Shown piece after piece: positions 10,195 to 23,709 of a stretch of DNA of 64,000 nt. The DNA comes from Cryptomeria japonica (lineage: Eukaryota > Streptophyta > Pinopsida > Cupressales > Cupressaceae). A program made the position numbers and the translations under genes. Within the stretch, counting starts at the first letter, position 1. The number at the start of each line of letters is the position of its first letter. A model generated the notes under the pieces. That model searched no databases. It had not been told where the DNA came from and saw only the letters and a list, made by a program, of their open reading frames with translations. The stretch covers positions 18,612,285-18,676,284 of the forward strand of contig NC_081413.1 in the NCBI RefSeq assembly GCF_030272615.1, written 5' to 3'.

Positions 10195-13100
10195 TGTAAG
10201 GCCTTCCCCAAACCTAGCTTTGATAAACTTAGTTGACCAGGTTTGACCCTATTAATAAATGCTTCATAATTCAATAGAATGAACTGTGTTAGACAGATAG
10301 ATTGGTGAGAAAGGTAATTGGACCAAGTTAGAGAGTTATTGCACCATGTGGTGTACATTTTGATATGTTATGAATTTGAAATCCTAAAAGATCCATTGAT
10401 TGGATAATCTTGATTTAACGTATGTCAGCTATGTGTGGATGTAGAACTTATATGATTTCGTGATTGGATAACATTGATGAATGTTGATGCTTCATTATAT
10501 GCTTTATGATAAAGAACTCTTTATGATTCTAGAATAGGATAAATTGGAGATGATGTATGTCATTATTGGATTTGCAGGACTTTAATTATGATGATAGAAT
10601 TAAGATGTATGTTTTATGTGTGGACCAAAATTATGAGAATTATGATAATTGCTTATGTGGATTTAATTAGATATGAGATATATTAAATTGTTCAAATGTA
10701 AATTGTATGCAAAGTGTTTGGTGTGTATTCTAATTCATGTGTTTAATATTATACGAGGTTATTGGAAATTACTAATGTGTATTTGAGTGGCGCAAGAAAA
10801 GATATTCATGTGACCATGGAAATATTACGGAGAACCAAACCTAGACCTATGTATGTTCGTAAAACCAGGGTTTGTCTATTTGGAGAGACAACACCCCATT
10901 TGTGTCGTATTTTATTCGTAACAGAAAATGATGCATGTGTGTTAAATGTTATTTAATTGACTTATTTAAATCCAACAAGAGACACAATTTCATGTATTAT
11001 TTTGTAAAAGTATTTTCTTTGTGTCACTTCACACGTGTGGATTTATGTTTGAATTTTTAAATTTGTCTCTTGGAGGGAATTGATTAACTATATCTTTTTC
11101 AATTAATGTAATGTGATCCCATAAATGTCTTGGGTAAAGAATCTTTGGGATGGTCAACATAGGTTTGACCCGAAAATAAACTTCAGAGGGGTTAGAAAAG
11201 GGTTAAATGGACACCTAAAGGTAGTTTGATAGGGTTTCCTAAAGCCCATAAGGTATACCTAAGGGTTAGGGGTAATTTTAGGTAAGTTTCTACTCCCATG
11301 TGACCTTTTAGACACCCTAAAAAGTGACTTTTCTAAGTTGTGCGAAAATGGAAATTAGAAGACTCAAACTGAGTTGTAAACCTTCCCTTTCGAATGAGAG
11401 TTCCCTTTCCCATTTTACCTTTCCTTCCTTTTCAGTTTTTGGAAACTTGTGAGAACTCTCACAAAGGGCTTCTTAAGCAAGAATTAGAAAATTAGTGGGA
11501 AATCACCCACTCTCCATTTTTGGAGACAAAAGAATTTTGTAAAGAAAAAAGATGGAATTTGGTTTGAGAATTTTGGCTAAGGGTAGAAAGAGAAGAACCG
11601 TGGAATTGGGCTGCTCATCCTCAACAAAACTAGCATACCTTTGGGCAGTTTAAAGTTGGTTGTGTTTTTCTTATAATGATTTCTTACTGCATGTGTTTTG
11701 AAAGTAATGTTTGTGTAAAAGACTAGTTTCCGTGCATGTTCTCTTGGAAACTTATTTGGTATTTTATGTTTATACATTGTATGTGTTTTGGGAGTAATCA
11801 AGACCTCCTACTCTTGGGAGAGAGGAGGATCTTGTGGGTGGTAGAAGTGATAGCCCTCGAGTGAGAGACTCTCATTATGAGAGCGATCACAAGGGAATTT
11901 ATGTGACCCTTGCTGCATGGCTTGTTTATGCATTGGGGGTCATAAGAAGGGAAATAAGGCATGAATGCCTTGGGAGGCATAAGGAATAAGGGGTTGATTA
12001 TGTTATACTTGATGTATTTGGTTTTCCATGAGGTGGCTATTTGTTTTACCATACTTACAGTCTCCTCAGGGTACTTGGTCCACTACCACCCTTGAAAAGA
12101 CATCACCAATGTGTGATGCAGTGTAGCCCGAGTTTGGGAGTGTGTTTTGAGTTTGTGTGTATTCTGCCTTCTATGTTTGCATGTTTGTTACCTGTCTAGG
12201 ACTTGGTTCTCCAAGCTCGAGGATGGCTACCAGTCAGCCTAGGCTGGGAGGTGAGTACTCCATGGTCATAGCTTTGATTTAAAATGCAGGTTGTCGAAAG
12301 AAAAGAATAGGACAAGTGGAAGGTTGCATAAGATATTTGTTACAGTAAACTATTTGTGAATGTAATTATTATTTGAAAAAGTCCTCATTTATTAGAAATG
12401 AGAGACCCATTGTAAAGAGATAATAGTGTCTTTGAGATACATTTTTAAAAGAAAAAAAAAATTGTAATATTTTAGTATGCTATTTATTGTAGAAAAGAAA
12501 TGAGTATTCCTAAATTAGTTTCTCCAAAGTTCAAAAGAAAAATTTATATTTGATGTGTGTACGAAAACTTGAATAGCAAGAAATTTATTTCATTATTATG
12601 CATTTAAAATAAAATAAAATAGAAAAGGAATAAATTAGAATTGCATGCATATTGTAGGCTGAAAATAAAACATATAGTTCGGTTCTCTGTAAATGCAAAT
12701 TAGAACAATATAGTTCTGGAAATTGTCTTTCCTTTTGTTATAGAAAATAATATCTAAGATAGATGGTTTATCTAGTCTATGTAAATTTAACTTTTTACAG
12801 TTGCTGTATGAAATTAACTAAAATCAGTCAATTACTTTACGCATAAGATAATCCAAATCTCTCTTTTAATTCGTTGCTATAGATTTTTGCAAAGTCTGTT
12901 AATTTTTTTATTTCAGAAAATGATAATCACAAATCTAATATAGTCTTTATTAAATAAAATCAAGATTTACTTAGTTGCTGGTAAAACCATTAAATTTAGA
13001 CATTTATATAGCTGAAGATAGAAATAAAACACTTGTATAAGTATTGCTTAGAAAAGTATACCCTAGCTACAACACATATTTATATTCAAGTATATATTTA

Positions 13101-13280
13101 ATTACATACATATATATATATTTATATAAAAATAAATATATATATAGACAAAAATTGCATGCCTATTCTTGGGAGTAAAGGAAAGTATTCAAAAAAAAAA
13201 AAAACTCATTTTCTAAATTATGTATATATATATAAAATTGGACCCAGATATACAAATATATATAAATATTTAAAGGATAG

Positions 13281-13324
<44 letters not shown>

Positions 13325-13380
13325 TATTTTTAATTTAATAAACAAAAAAAAAAAACATTTACCATGGGGCAGGGGTCGGC

Positions 13381-13590
13381 CGGGCCGAACCCACTGTGCA
13401 ATGCAGAGTGGATGGCGGCCTACCACCGTGCAAAACACAGTGGGTCGGCGGGGCCGACCGCTGTGCAAAGCATAGTGCGTCAGCGGGCCGAGCACTGTGC
13501 AGTGCATAGGGGTCGGCAGGGCCAAACACCGTGCAGTGCACAGTGGCTCAGCCGGGCCGAACACTGTGCCTTGCACAGTAGGCGGCCTTG
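13381..13590 (+). repeat. GC-rich ~35-bp minisatellite with palindromic core (6 units)
   Basis: Six units of about 35 bp, each with a near-perfect palindrome of the type CACTGTGCAGTGCACAGTG followed by a CG-rich segment (GGGTCGGCNGGGCCGA). It is an island of very high GC in an AT-rich LTR. The right LTR has the same array with eight units (40124-40390). It lies about 30-240 bp upstream of a TATA-like box, a position suited to an enhancer or methylation-sensitive control element (inference). Confidence 0.85.
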
Positions 13591-13616
13591 GCCACGCCGC
13601 TCACCGCCGCTCCCCC

Positions 13617-13624
13617 TTTTAAAA
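13617..13624 (+). promoter_or_regulatory. TATA-like box of the LARD LTR
   Basis: TTTTAAAA directly after the GC-rich array, followed by a C-rich leader-like stretch and a telobox-like AAACCCTAG about 100 bp downstream. The right LTR has the same arrangement at 40426-40433. Probable U3/R border; assignment by position only. Confidence 0.5.
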
Positions 13625-13840
13625 CAAAACACTCTACCCTCTACCGCCATTGCCATGGCCACCTCCCATTTGGCCCTGCACAGTCCTAAGTAAAGCAAGA
13701 AGGAAAAAAAAAAGGAAAACCCTAGCCCGGGTAGGGTTAGGGTTAAAATGTTTTGAAAAAAAAAAGATATAACAAATAATAGAAAGAGCCCATTTATAAT
13801 AAAGAAAAGAGAAGGGTAGGGTTGCATGGGCAATACCTTA

Positions 13841-13949
<109 letters not shown>

Positions 13950-14585
13950 CTATTACATTACTATTCTTTTATAATTTAAAATGATTATGAAATATATATT
14001 AAGAGGGATTATTATTTATTCTTTATTTTTATTTTAAATAAAAAAAATATTGAGATGTCAAAAAAAAAAATATAAAAGAGGTTAAATATTTATTTTATTG
14101 GGATGTTATGAATTGGAAGCAGTTAATATTTTATTGCGTATCTAAATGAAATGAGGTATTTACAAATTGAAATCGGTAGACTTTATTAAATTTTAATTAA
14201 GCAAATTAGGGTGTTAGGAAATTAAACGACTAGGGAAGTTAACATTTAAAGGTGGTTTGCTTGGCTAAAGGGTTCAATTTTTAACTCTCGTAAATGTGAA
14301 TGTATGTGGTTAAAACTCTATAAGAAAAATAGGCACTGGCAACTATGATCAACCTTTCTAGTTGCCCTAGTTAAATTCACTATTTAATTATTGACAAGTA
14401 GGTTAAAGTCAGTCTCAAATATTAGAACACCGGTTTTATTTTATTAATTTTGATTACTTAGTCAACTCTAAACATAGTTATGACAATTCATGTTGTAGTT
14501 ATATTTGTTGATTTAATGCTTTTACAAGTTATGTTTAAAAAAAAAAAATTATCCTGTTCTACCCTAAATTTTGGGCATGAGATTT

Positions 14586-14598
14586 TGGTATCAGAGCC
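14586..14598 (+). promoter_or_regulatory. Primer binding site, initiator tRNA-Met type
   Basis: TGGTATCAGAGCC, complementary to the 3' end of initiator tRNA-Met, three bases after the left LTR. It would prime minus-strand cDNA synthesis. Confidence 0.85.
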
Positions 14599-17500
14599 CT
14601 AGGTTCATACACTGGTGAACATGGGCTACATTCATAACTTAGTTGAAATCGAACTATAGCTTGAAGTATAACACCTAGGTGGAAACATGTGATATAACAA
14701 AGTGAAATATAAATGAAAATTCTTTTAGATCAACAGATCAACAAATATCAATTCAAGGGTTCCAAGGGTCACTAAAAGCCTTGAAATTTGAACTTATTAG
14801 TCATAATATTTATGGCTTAAATAAAACACCAAAGGCTGCGAAATATTCAACTATTTATTCATATGAAGTAATTTCGGTGTTTATTAACGAAACATAGACC
14901 TTTTGTACTCACGAGGTTACCATTCAATTTGAACCTAAACACAATGATCAAATCAAGTATGAGGAGTTAATCTTTCAATAAAATACCTCTGATGGTAATT
15001 AAAGGGATGCCATCCATAGAGATATGTTCTTGACATGGCAAATCAAATAAGATAATTAGACCTTAGATGAAGGCACCATAAACAAGATAAATAAGAATCG
15101 AGACAGATCAAATTAAAATTTTAAGCTATGTGAAAATTATGATGGTTAAAAAGATTAAGGCCGCCATAGAAGATATAAATGAAGAAGAGTTAAAAGGAGC
15201 TCTTATCTCAGATAGAAGCATTGACCTATCCTAATGACTAGGTACCTTAAGAATGTGGTCATATTAGATTTCTTATTAAGAACATTTGTTAGACAATGTT
15301 TGTAGCAATATAGTGGAGCTAGAGTTGGATAACCCTGCAGATAAAGAACTCAAATTGATGAATGGAAAATTCCCTTGATCAGAAAACCCTAGTAATACTA
15401 TAGATGAGATAGATAAAGAGAAAGGAGGCATGAACTTCTTGGGTGAAAACATGTATTTGCAATAAACCCTAAGTTCGTCCGTGGTTATCTAATTGGGGAA
15501 ACAAGCAAGTAAAACCTCAACTAGTTCCTTTATGGGAAGATTATCTTGGAAAAAAAAAAAAAAAGTAAATAAAGGAAGAGAGAGTAGAGTTGATTTAGGA
15601 ATCATACAAAAATCCCCATTGAAGTACAAGGGGTGTAAAAGAAGTAAGATCTTATAATCTAGGAATAAGTAACTAATATTCGTTCAGAAAACTAAGGAGA
15701 AAAGTGCAACCCAATCATGGTTAGCTGCTAGGTACAAGACAATATGTAACACAATTTAACTACTAGGCACAATCAAAGAAGCTTTGCAAATTTTGGCACT
15801 CAAGTGTGAAAGTATGAGAAAACATTAAGTATGGATGAAACAACGTGCAGATGGAAATGGCTTAGGGAAAGATAGTATAACAGTAGTATAATACCAAAGC
15901 TTTAATGAGAATTAATTGGTAGTATAAAATATTTTATGAGAACATAGATAAGGAGCCGAATTATGTGTGGGCAGAAATGGATATCAACTGTTATCAATCT
16001 TACTTGACAATAATTCCACCCCAAATGGCTCTTAACCTTAAGTGTGAGTAATTTGACAACAAGCTCCTACCTAATGAAGGCAAGCGAATGTTAGAGGTAA
16101 AAGTATAAGGAGCTAGCTGTAGGTGCTAAGAAAACAAATGATGTCCCTAGTAAAATTATATGATTACATTATTCAAATCCTAAGAGGCTCTAAGTAAACA
16201 AGTGTCAATGTTGTACCGAACTATTAACCGTGTGTGTAAGAGTTGAAAGTGTCGATACTTGAGCTACCATGTAACATTGAATCAAGGTTTAGCATATTAA
16301 GATAATTAATAGAACCCATAATAAATTAAGTTATTAAGGAAGGATGTATTAACATGATGGAGGAAACTGGATATTTATTAAATAATGGATATTGAACCAA
16401 GTAACTATATAAATGTCTATTTAGTAGAAGATGACCTAACTAAGTACTATTAAACGCAACTGTAATGAAAGAGACTTTTTGAGTGAAATTATTATTGCCC
16501 TTATTAAATTTATTCGATCCACTTGAGAATAGGAGTTATCATATTTGTTATGTTAGTAATTTTCTTAATCCTATCGCCTAGGAGTTTTATCGAGACCTAA
16601 GGTTTCATTGGATTAACTTCTTAAGCTTTAACTTCTAATTAAGCATAGATTGTGTATAATTAAGTGTTCAAAAAAGATTAGTGCAAGAGGAATGGATGGA
16701 GAATGGTAGAGTTAGAGAAAGCACCTATTAGAATATAATTAAGGATGTTAATAACACTGAATCGATAGTGGATTATATCGAAAAGTGTTGCTTGAAATAG
16801 TAAGCACGTGAAGGTTAAAATGGAACATGATTTATTAAAAAAATCGAATGCGATCTCTTGTGTATAAGAATTTATTTCATAAATCAATAAAGGATTGTAA
16901 AGAATCTAAAATCTCAAGAGTCTAAAAATCACTTCCTAACACACTCAGGATGTGTGATCTTGGGTAATGTGCTGCGGTTACTCCCTATAGCATGGCTAGA
17001 CTGGTCATCTTGTTTCGAGCTTGATTCGACATTAATTTTGATTTTCTTTGAAAAGTATATTGTGACACTGGGGCTAGAAGTTTCCTTTTATTTTATTTTT
17101 ATTATGAAGAGAGGACCACTAAATTTATGTTTCTTTTTATATGAACTATGGTACTTGCCATGTTTCTAGTTTTAATATTTTTCAATTGCCGGCATTTTTC
17201 TTCTTTTTATTGGAATTGGTAGAAGTAACCTGTATTTTGATCTTATAAAGTGTCAAAGTGGTCGTTCTGATGGTTGATATAACCAGCCCTAGCGATGTGA
17301 TTTGTGTAAATGTCTATCATGTTCATTGAACCACTGATAGTGTGTCAAGGGAGAATACTGCAAGGAGTGAAATTAGGCACAAGAATTAACAAAGAATGTG
17401 TTTTATCAAATCAAGATAAAGGAAGGAAGATCCTCCTAAACAAAAATTAATTGAGAGTAACCTGAAAGAGGAAAAACAATTATAACAATAGTGTGATATA

Positions 17501-18305
17501 GACCTAATGTACTGCGAAAGTAATGGTTGTCGACTAGTAAATTTAGCAGAGGTATGGAGATGATTGCGTGGATGATATCTAAAATAAGTATTAATAATAT
17601 CCATCACTCCCTTAGAATGGGGTTGTTATGTACCTTAATGGTTGGAAAATTGCGAATAATGTACCCTATGAAACTTAAACCTTGGAGCCTAGCAATATAA
17701 AAACATTTTAATCCCTAGTGGTAGAAAACTACCCTACATAAGGACGGATTTGAAGAACCCAAATTTGATTATGCCTTGTCACCTAAGAAAGTTGGAAGAA
17801 AAATTATGCACCTAGGATGGTTTAGAAAATAATGTATTAACACCCTAATGAGGTGCCTTGATGTAAAATAAGTAGATTCCTTTTGGTTAAGTGTGATGTC
17901 AATTTTCTTAAGTAACATGCTTGGACGAGAATACAGTAGGATAAACATGCTTAAAAAAAAATCCTAAACAAAGTAGGACTCCTAGAAAATTCAATATGTG
18001 CAACCTTGATTGTGGGAGTTGATGTGTGTTATTGATATGATTTGGGTGGCACATTAATGTAAATTGTTGAAAGATAGAACATTGTAAAACACCTACCTAA
18101 GAATCGAAGGGAAATGTAATAAAAATACTAAGAATTTAACCTTGCGAAGACAATAAGTTAATTACAATAATAAGATTGATTTTGGTATTTCATCCTTCGA
18201 GTAGGCAAGATACGATTTTAAGTAACTTATTGAAAATTATGGGAAATGTTATGTCCCTACTTAGTAAATTACACTCATGCGAGTTCCAGGAGTAAGTCGA
18301 ACTCT
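14599..18305 (+). other. Non-coding interior of the LARD-like element
   Basis: 3.7 kb, AT-rich and dense in stops on both strands. I looked for protease DSG/DTG, RT YxDD, integrase and zinc-knuckle signatures and found none. The longest frames (about 70 codons) look random. Conserved structure rather than protein would be expected here if it is a LARD. Confidence 0.65.
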
Positions 18306-18317
18306 AGGGGAGGAGGA
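18306..18317 (+). promoter_or_regulatory. Polypurine tract of the LARD-like element
   Basis: AGGGGAGGAGGA immediately before the TGTCAGG start of the right LTR. It is the primer for plus-strand synthesis and confirms + orientation. Confidence 0.85.
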
Positions 18318-21165
18318 TGTCAGGCCTTCCCCAAACCTAGCTTTGATTAACTTAGTTGACCATGTTTGACCCTATTAATAAATGCTTTATAATTCAATAG
18401 AATGAACTGCGTTAGACAGATAGATTGGTGAGAAAGGTAATTGGACCAAGTTATAGAGTTATTGCACCTTGTGGTGTACATTTTGATATGTTATGAATTT
18501 GAAATCCTAAAAGATCCATTGATTGGATAATCTTGATTTAACGTATGTCAGCTATGTGTGGATGTAGAACTTATATGATTTCATGATTGGATAACATTGA
18601 TGAATGTTGATGGTTCATTATATGCTTTACGATAAAGAACTCTATATGATTCCAAAATAGGATAAATTGGAGATGATGTATGTCATTATTGGATTTGCAG
18701 GACTTTAATTATGATGATAAAATTAAGATGTATGTTTTATGTGTGGACCAAAATTATGAGAATTATGATAATTGCTTATGTGGATTTAATTGGATATGAG
18801 ATATATTGAATTGTTCAAATGTAAATTGTATGCAAAGTGTTTGGTGTGTATTCTAATTCATTTGTTTAATATTATACGAGGTTATTGGAAATTACTAATG
18901 TGTATTTGAGTGGCCCAAGAAAACATATTCATGTGACCATGGAAATATTACGGAGAACCAAACCTAGACCTATGTATGTTCGTAAAACCAGGGTTTGTCT
19001 ATTTGGAGAGACAACACCCCGTTCGTGTCGTATTTTATTCGTAATAGTAAGTGATGCATATGTGTTAAATGTTATTTAATTGACTTATTTAAATCCAACA
19101 AGAGACACGATTTCATGTATTACTTTGTAAAAGTATTTTCTTTGTGTCACTTCACACGTGTGGATTTATGTTTGAATTTTTAAATTTGTCTCTTGGAGGG
19201 AATTGATTAACTATATCTTTTTCAATTAATGTAATGTGATTCCATAAATGCCTTGGGTAAAGAATCTTTGGGATGGTTAACATAGGTTTGACCCGAAAAT
19301 AAACTTTAGAGGGGTTAGAAAAGGGTTAAATGGATGCCTAAGGGTAGTTTGATAGGGTTTCCTAAAGCCAATAAGGTATACCTAAGGGTTAGGTGTAATT
19401 TTAGGCAAGTTTCTACTCCCATGTGACCTTTTAGACACCCTAAAAAGTGACTTTTCTAAGTTGTGCGAAAATGGAAATTAGAAGACTCAAACTGAGTTGT
19501 AAACCTTCCCTTTCGAATGAGAGTTCCCTTTCCCATTTTACCTTTCCTTCCTTTTCAGTTTTTGGAAACTTGTGAGAACTCTCACAAAGGGCTTCTTAAG
19601 CAAGAATTAGAAAATTAGTGGGAAATCACCCACTCTCCATTTTTGGAGACAAAAGAATTTTGTAAAGAAAAAAGATGGAATTTGGTTCGAGAATTTTGGC
19701 TAAGGGTAGAAAGAGAAGAATCGTGGAATTGGGCTGCTCATCCTCAACAAAACTAGCATACCTTTGTGTAGTTTAAGGTTGGTTGTGTTTTTCTTATAAT
19801 GATTTCTTACTGCATGTGTTTTGAAAGTAATATTTGTGTAAAAGACTAGTTTCTGTGCATGTTCTCTTGGAAACTTATTTGGTATTTTATATTTATACAT
19901 TGTATTTGTTTTGGGAGTAATCAAGACCTCCTACTCTTGGGAGAGAGGTGGATCTTGTGGGTGGTAGAAGTGATAGCCCTCGAGTGAGAGACTCTTGTTA
20001 TGAGAGCGATCACAAGGGAATTTATGTGACCCTTGCTGCATGGCTTGTTTATGAATTGGGGGTCATAAGGAGGGAAATAAGGCATGAATGCCTTGGTGGG
20101 CATAAGGAATAAGGGGTTGATTATGTTATACTTGATGTATTTGGTTTGCCATGAGGTGGCTATTTGTTTTACCATACTTGCAGTCTCCTCAGGATACTTG
20201 GTCCACTACCACCCTTGAAAAGACATCACCAATGTGTGGTGCAATGTAGCCCGGGTTTGGGAGTGTGTTCTGAGTTTGTGTGTATTTTACTTTCTGTGTT
20301 TGCATGTTTGTTACCTGTCTAGGGCTTGATTCTTCGAGCTCGGGGGTGGCTACCAGTTAGCCTAGGCTGGGAGGTGAGCACTCCATGGTCATAGCTTTGA
20401 TTTAAAATGCATGTTGTCGAAAGAAAAGAATAGGACAAGTGGAAGGTTGCAGAAGATATTTGTTGCAGTAAACTATTTGTGAATGTAATTATTATTTGAA
20501 AAAGTCCTCATTTATTAGAAATGAGAGACCCATTGTAAAGAGATAATAGTATCTTTGAGATACTTTTTTAAAAGAAAAAAAAATTGTAATATTTTAGTAT
20601 GCTATTTATTGCTGAAAAGAAATGAGTATTCCTAAATTTGTTTCTCCAAAGTTCAAAAGAAAATTTTATATTTGATGTGTGTATGAAAATTTGAATAGCA
20701 AGAAATTTATTTCATTATTATGCATTTAAAATAAAACAAAACAGGAAAGGAATAAATTAGAATTGCATGCATATTGTTGGCTGAAAATAAAACATATAGT
20801 TCGGTTCTCTGTAAATGCAAATTAGAACAATATAGTTCTGAAAATTGTCTTTCCTTTTGTTACAGAAAATAATATCTAAGATAGATGGTTTATCTAGTCT
20901 ATGTAAATTTAACTTTTTACACTTGCTGTATGAAATTAACTAAAATCAGTCAGTTACTTTATACATAAGATAATCTAAATCTGTCTTTTAATTAGTTGCT
21001 GTGGATTTTCGCAAAGTCTGTAAATTTATTTATTTTAGAAAATGATAATCACAATCTAATATAGTCTTTATTAAATAAAATCAATATTTACTTAGTTGCT
21101 GGTAAAACCATTAAATTTAGACATTTATATAGCTGAAGATAGAAATAAAACACCTGTATAAGTAT
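18318..21165 (+). repeat. Right LARD LTR, left part
   Basis: Aligns base for base with 10195-13049 with few differences, then stops at AGTAT where the minus-strand gypsy element begins. The LTR resumes at 39764. Confidence 0.9.
21161..21165. repeat. Target site duplication AGTAT (left copy)
   Basis: AGTAT before the TGATGC start at 21166 is repeated at 39759-39763 directly after the end ACTACA at 39758. The uninterrupted LTR copy has a single AGTAT at this point (about 13050). Confidence 0.9.
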
Positions 21166-22551
21166 TGATGCTCTATTAAATGGACAAGGTTAGCAAATGA
21201 CAAACAACACAAGAAACCAGAAAATCCTTAGTGCTAGTTAACCAAAAGCTAATCTAAATAGGCATATCAAAAGAGATGCTAAAATCATGCTAATATATCT
21301 AACAAACGAAACAAAGATAATGAGACATCTCCAAATGCCTCTTAGCATGCTCTTAGCTCCTTCTCCCTTGTTCCTCTCCTCTCCAAGTTCCAAAATAGTG
21401 TAACTCTCAGCAACTTTTTGCACTATGGATGCTTATGGAGGTTTGAGATTGAAATATTGCTCTAAATGTAAATAAAGAAGCTAATATTAAACTATTGATA
21501 CTAAAATGGTTTATTTTAAGAAAAATGACAATATATGAGTTTGCTATTATAAATGCTCTCTAAAATGCCTATAGGTTAAATGCATACAAGTTTTCAAAAT
21601 CTGGATTATGAAGAAATGAGCTCTATTTATAAGAAAAATGGAGCAATGGATGGTTGAGATTGAGCGATCTCAACAAGGATCAGGATTGAATGATTTCAAA
21701 TCCATGTGAGGGCTTTCAACCCAATCCCAGGATGACAAGTGTCAATGTGAGATAGGTTGAGAGGGGAGGGAATAAGCATTAAATTCTTGATATGACCTTG
21801 GGAGTTAAAGTCAAGGTTAGTTGAATGAATAAACTCTTTATTCAAAGAATAAAGTTTTTATCCAATGGATAAATTCTTGTGCAAATGTGAAAAGGATAAA
21901 TATGGTCAAAACAATAAATGTTTGGGAGGGACAAGTTTGAAATAACCATAAATGGTTATGTAAGAGCCATAAATGGTCATGTAAGAGCCATTAGTGGTCT
22001 TGGAAGACTTTGGGGGTTAATTTGTTGAACACACAAAGCATTAAATGTTTTTCAAAGACTTTGGAGTCTTTGAGAAGTGACTCTATTTTGCTTAGGAATG
22101 TGACAATAATTAGGGGATGGATTAGGCTAATTAGGAAGGGGTTAGAAGAATCTAGAAGGAGATTAAATTTTGCAAGTGGATTTGGTGGGTGAGGGAAAAT
22201 AGGATTTTATTAAAATAAAAATTCATTTATTCCAATAAGTGTGTGCAAGTTGCATTTGTAGGAAAATGCAAGTGGGGGGGGGATAACGATTTAAATAAAT
22301 ATTTTTATTTAATTTATTTAAAAGAAGAATAGGGGGATTTAATTAAATAAATAGATTTTATTTATTTAATTGATTGAAATTTGGTTTAATGAATTAATTA
22401 AAATAAATTGAATAATTTATTTAATTAATATGAGAATGTTTGGAGATGAATTAATTAAATATTAATTTAATTAATTGATGGCTAGTGGATTTTTAATCAA
22501 ATAAATAGCTAATATTTATTTAATTAAGCTGGACAGATTTGTGTGACTACA
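21166..22551 (-). repeat. 3' LTR (left in window) of the minus-strand gypsy element
   Basis: 1386 bp, starts TGATGCTC and ends GTGTGACTACA in plus orientation; near-identical to 38375-39758. The right half holds many AATTAAATAAATA-like steps. The short frames within it occur in both LTRs but are not convincing genes. Confidence 0.92.
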
Positions 22552-22566
22552 TTTGCCCCTCTTTGA
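22552..22566 (-). promoter_or_regulatory. Polypurine tract of the minus-strand element
   Basis: Read on the minus strand the sequence is AAAGAGGGGCAAA directly before the LTR start TGTAGTCAC. It marks the 3' side of the element and agrees with the gag-pol strand. Confidence 0.75.
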
Positions 22567-22861
22567 GACGGTGCAGTTTATCACGTCATTTCAAAGAAAG
22601 AAAAACTGGTGTGAAGAAATGCCCCATAAAATGTAAATTTAATGGGTGGTATGCCCCCTCGAGAGATGGGCCAAAAAATTTGGAAAAATTGGGCGATCTC
22701 TTGAAAAAGAATGAAAATTGGCAGGGTGTTTAGAAGAGAAGAAGTGAGCAATATGGGTGAAAAATAGAAGAAATTGGGAGGAAAATGGAGAAATGGGGGG
22801 CTCGGGAAGTTCACGGGGACCACGGCGGTGAGCGGGGGGAAGTTACGGTGACGGCGAAGGG

Positions 22862-22869
22862 TATAAATG
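22862..22869 (+). promoter_or_regulatory. Putative plus-strand TATA box for the antisense PMD gene
   Basis: TATAAATG in a GC-richer stretch, about 310 bp inside the LTR and opposite in direction to gag-pol. A start near 22895 would give a first exon of about 145 bp that contains an ATG at 23029 and ends at a GTACGT donor (23040). An acceptor TGTGCAG ends at 23709, just before the PMD reading frame. Promoter and intron are predictions; the ATG exon does not splice cleanly in frame in the decayed copy. Confidence 0.5.
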
Positions 22870-23132
22870 GGGTGAAAGGGATGAAAACAAGATCATTTTT
22901 TACCACGATCAGTGTGAAACCAGAGCTTTGATAGTGACATTTGGAGGAGCGAGCAGCAGTCAGGATACCGATATCGATTATCGAGCACAGATTTGAACGA
23001 GTCCGACAGTTCCAGCGGCCAGACGACTATGGACCAGCGGTACGTAAATTGAAATTTTGAATTTTTACGCATTTTTGATAGGCTTTTAGCTGAGTCTAAG
23101 TCGAGTCAGAGCAAGAGTGCTGGAACTATGGT

Positions 23133-23432
23133 TTTGGCGCTTTTGCTCCATGAACTAGCGCTACTGTGCTGTAATGACGCTATTGCCTCTTTGTTTGAGC
23201 GCTTGTGAGATGTTTTAGCGCTATTGTATGCAAATTTAGGCTCCATTGATTAATAAGCGCTATTGAGGGCTTGTTTGAGCGCTATTGATCTTGATTAGCG
23301 CTACTGTGTAGTTGTTTTAGCGCATTTGTAGTTTGAGCGCTATTGGATAGCTGATTGAGCATTTTTGTTAGGGTTGTAGCGCTATTGTTGAGAAACTAAC
23401 GCTTTTGTTGGTAAAATAGCGCTTTTATTTTA
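23133..23432 (+). repeat. Array of AGCGCTATTG motifs (left, plus-oriented)
   Basis: About a dozen copies or close variants of AGCGCTATTG spaced about 20-35 bp apart, separated by non-repeated sequence. It lies in the predicted intron/leader of the antisense PMD gene. The mirror array at 38050-38285 lies in the gag-pol leader with the motif in the opposite orientation, so both genes carry it in sense. The core AGCGCT is itself a palindrome. Confidence 0.75.
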
Positions 23433-23709
23433 GGATAAAGAGATGCCCCAGTTTGGATGAAGAAAATCTCTCGATGCCAATGATGGATGGATGGCGATGT
23501 GAAGTGGGAGTTGTTTTGAACCATAGCAGCCTGATGAGACTTAGGTCATTTGTTAGGATAAATGTCCGCTGAAGTCTAGGTGGCCATGATTGCTTACCTG
23601 TTGAGACCCGAAGATACTTGATCAAAGTATCTGTTGATAGTCTAGGTTTAAACTTAAGAAAGTTTGAAAACAAAACAACTGATGGTGATTGATGAATGTC
23701 CATGTGCAG

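Noticed and set aside
11577-12052. Minus-strand frames of 74 and 84 codons, repeated at 19700-20175
   Set aside because: They are conserved only because both are LTR copies; no domain and no start context.
13727-13745. Telomere-like TAGGGTTAGGGTT
   Set aside because: Only two units inside an LTR; at most a telobox-like motif, not an interstitial telomere.
13163-13833. Overlapping frames of 60-137 codons on both strands in the left LARD LTR
   Set aside because: Produced by the GC-rich minisatellite, where stops are rare; the same happens at 40098-40600.
23133-23432. Possible CRISPR array (repeat of about 10 bp with spacers)
   Set aside because: Repeats too short and variable, plant context, and mirrored in the other leader of the same retrotransposon.
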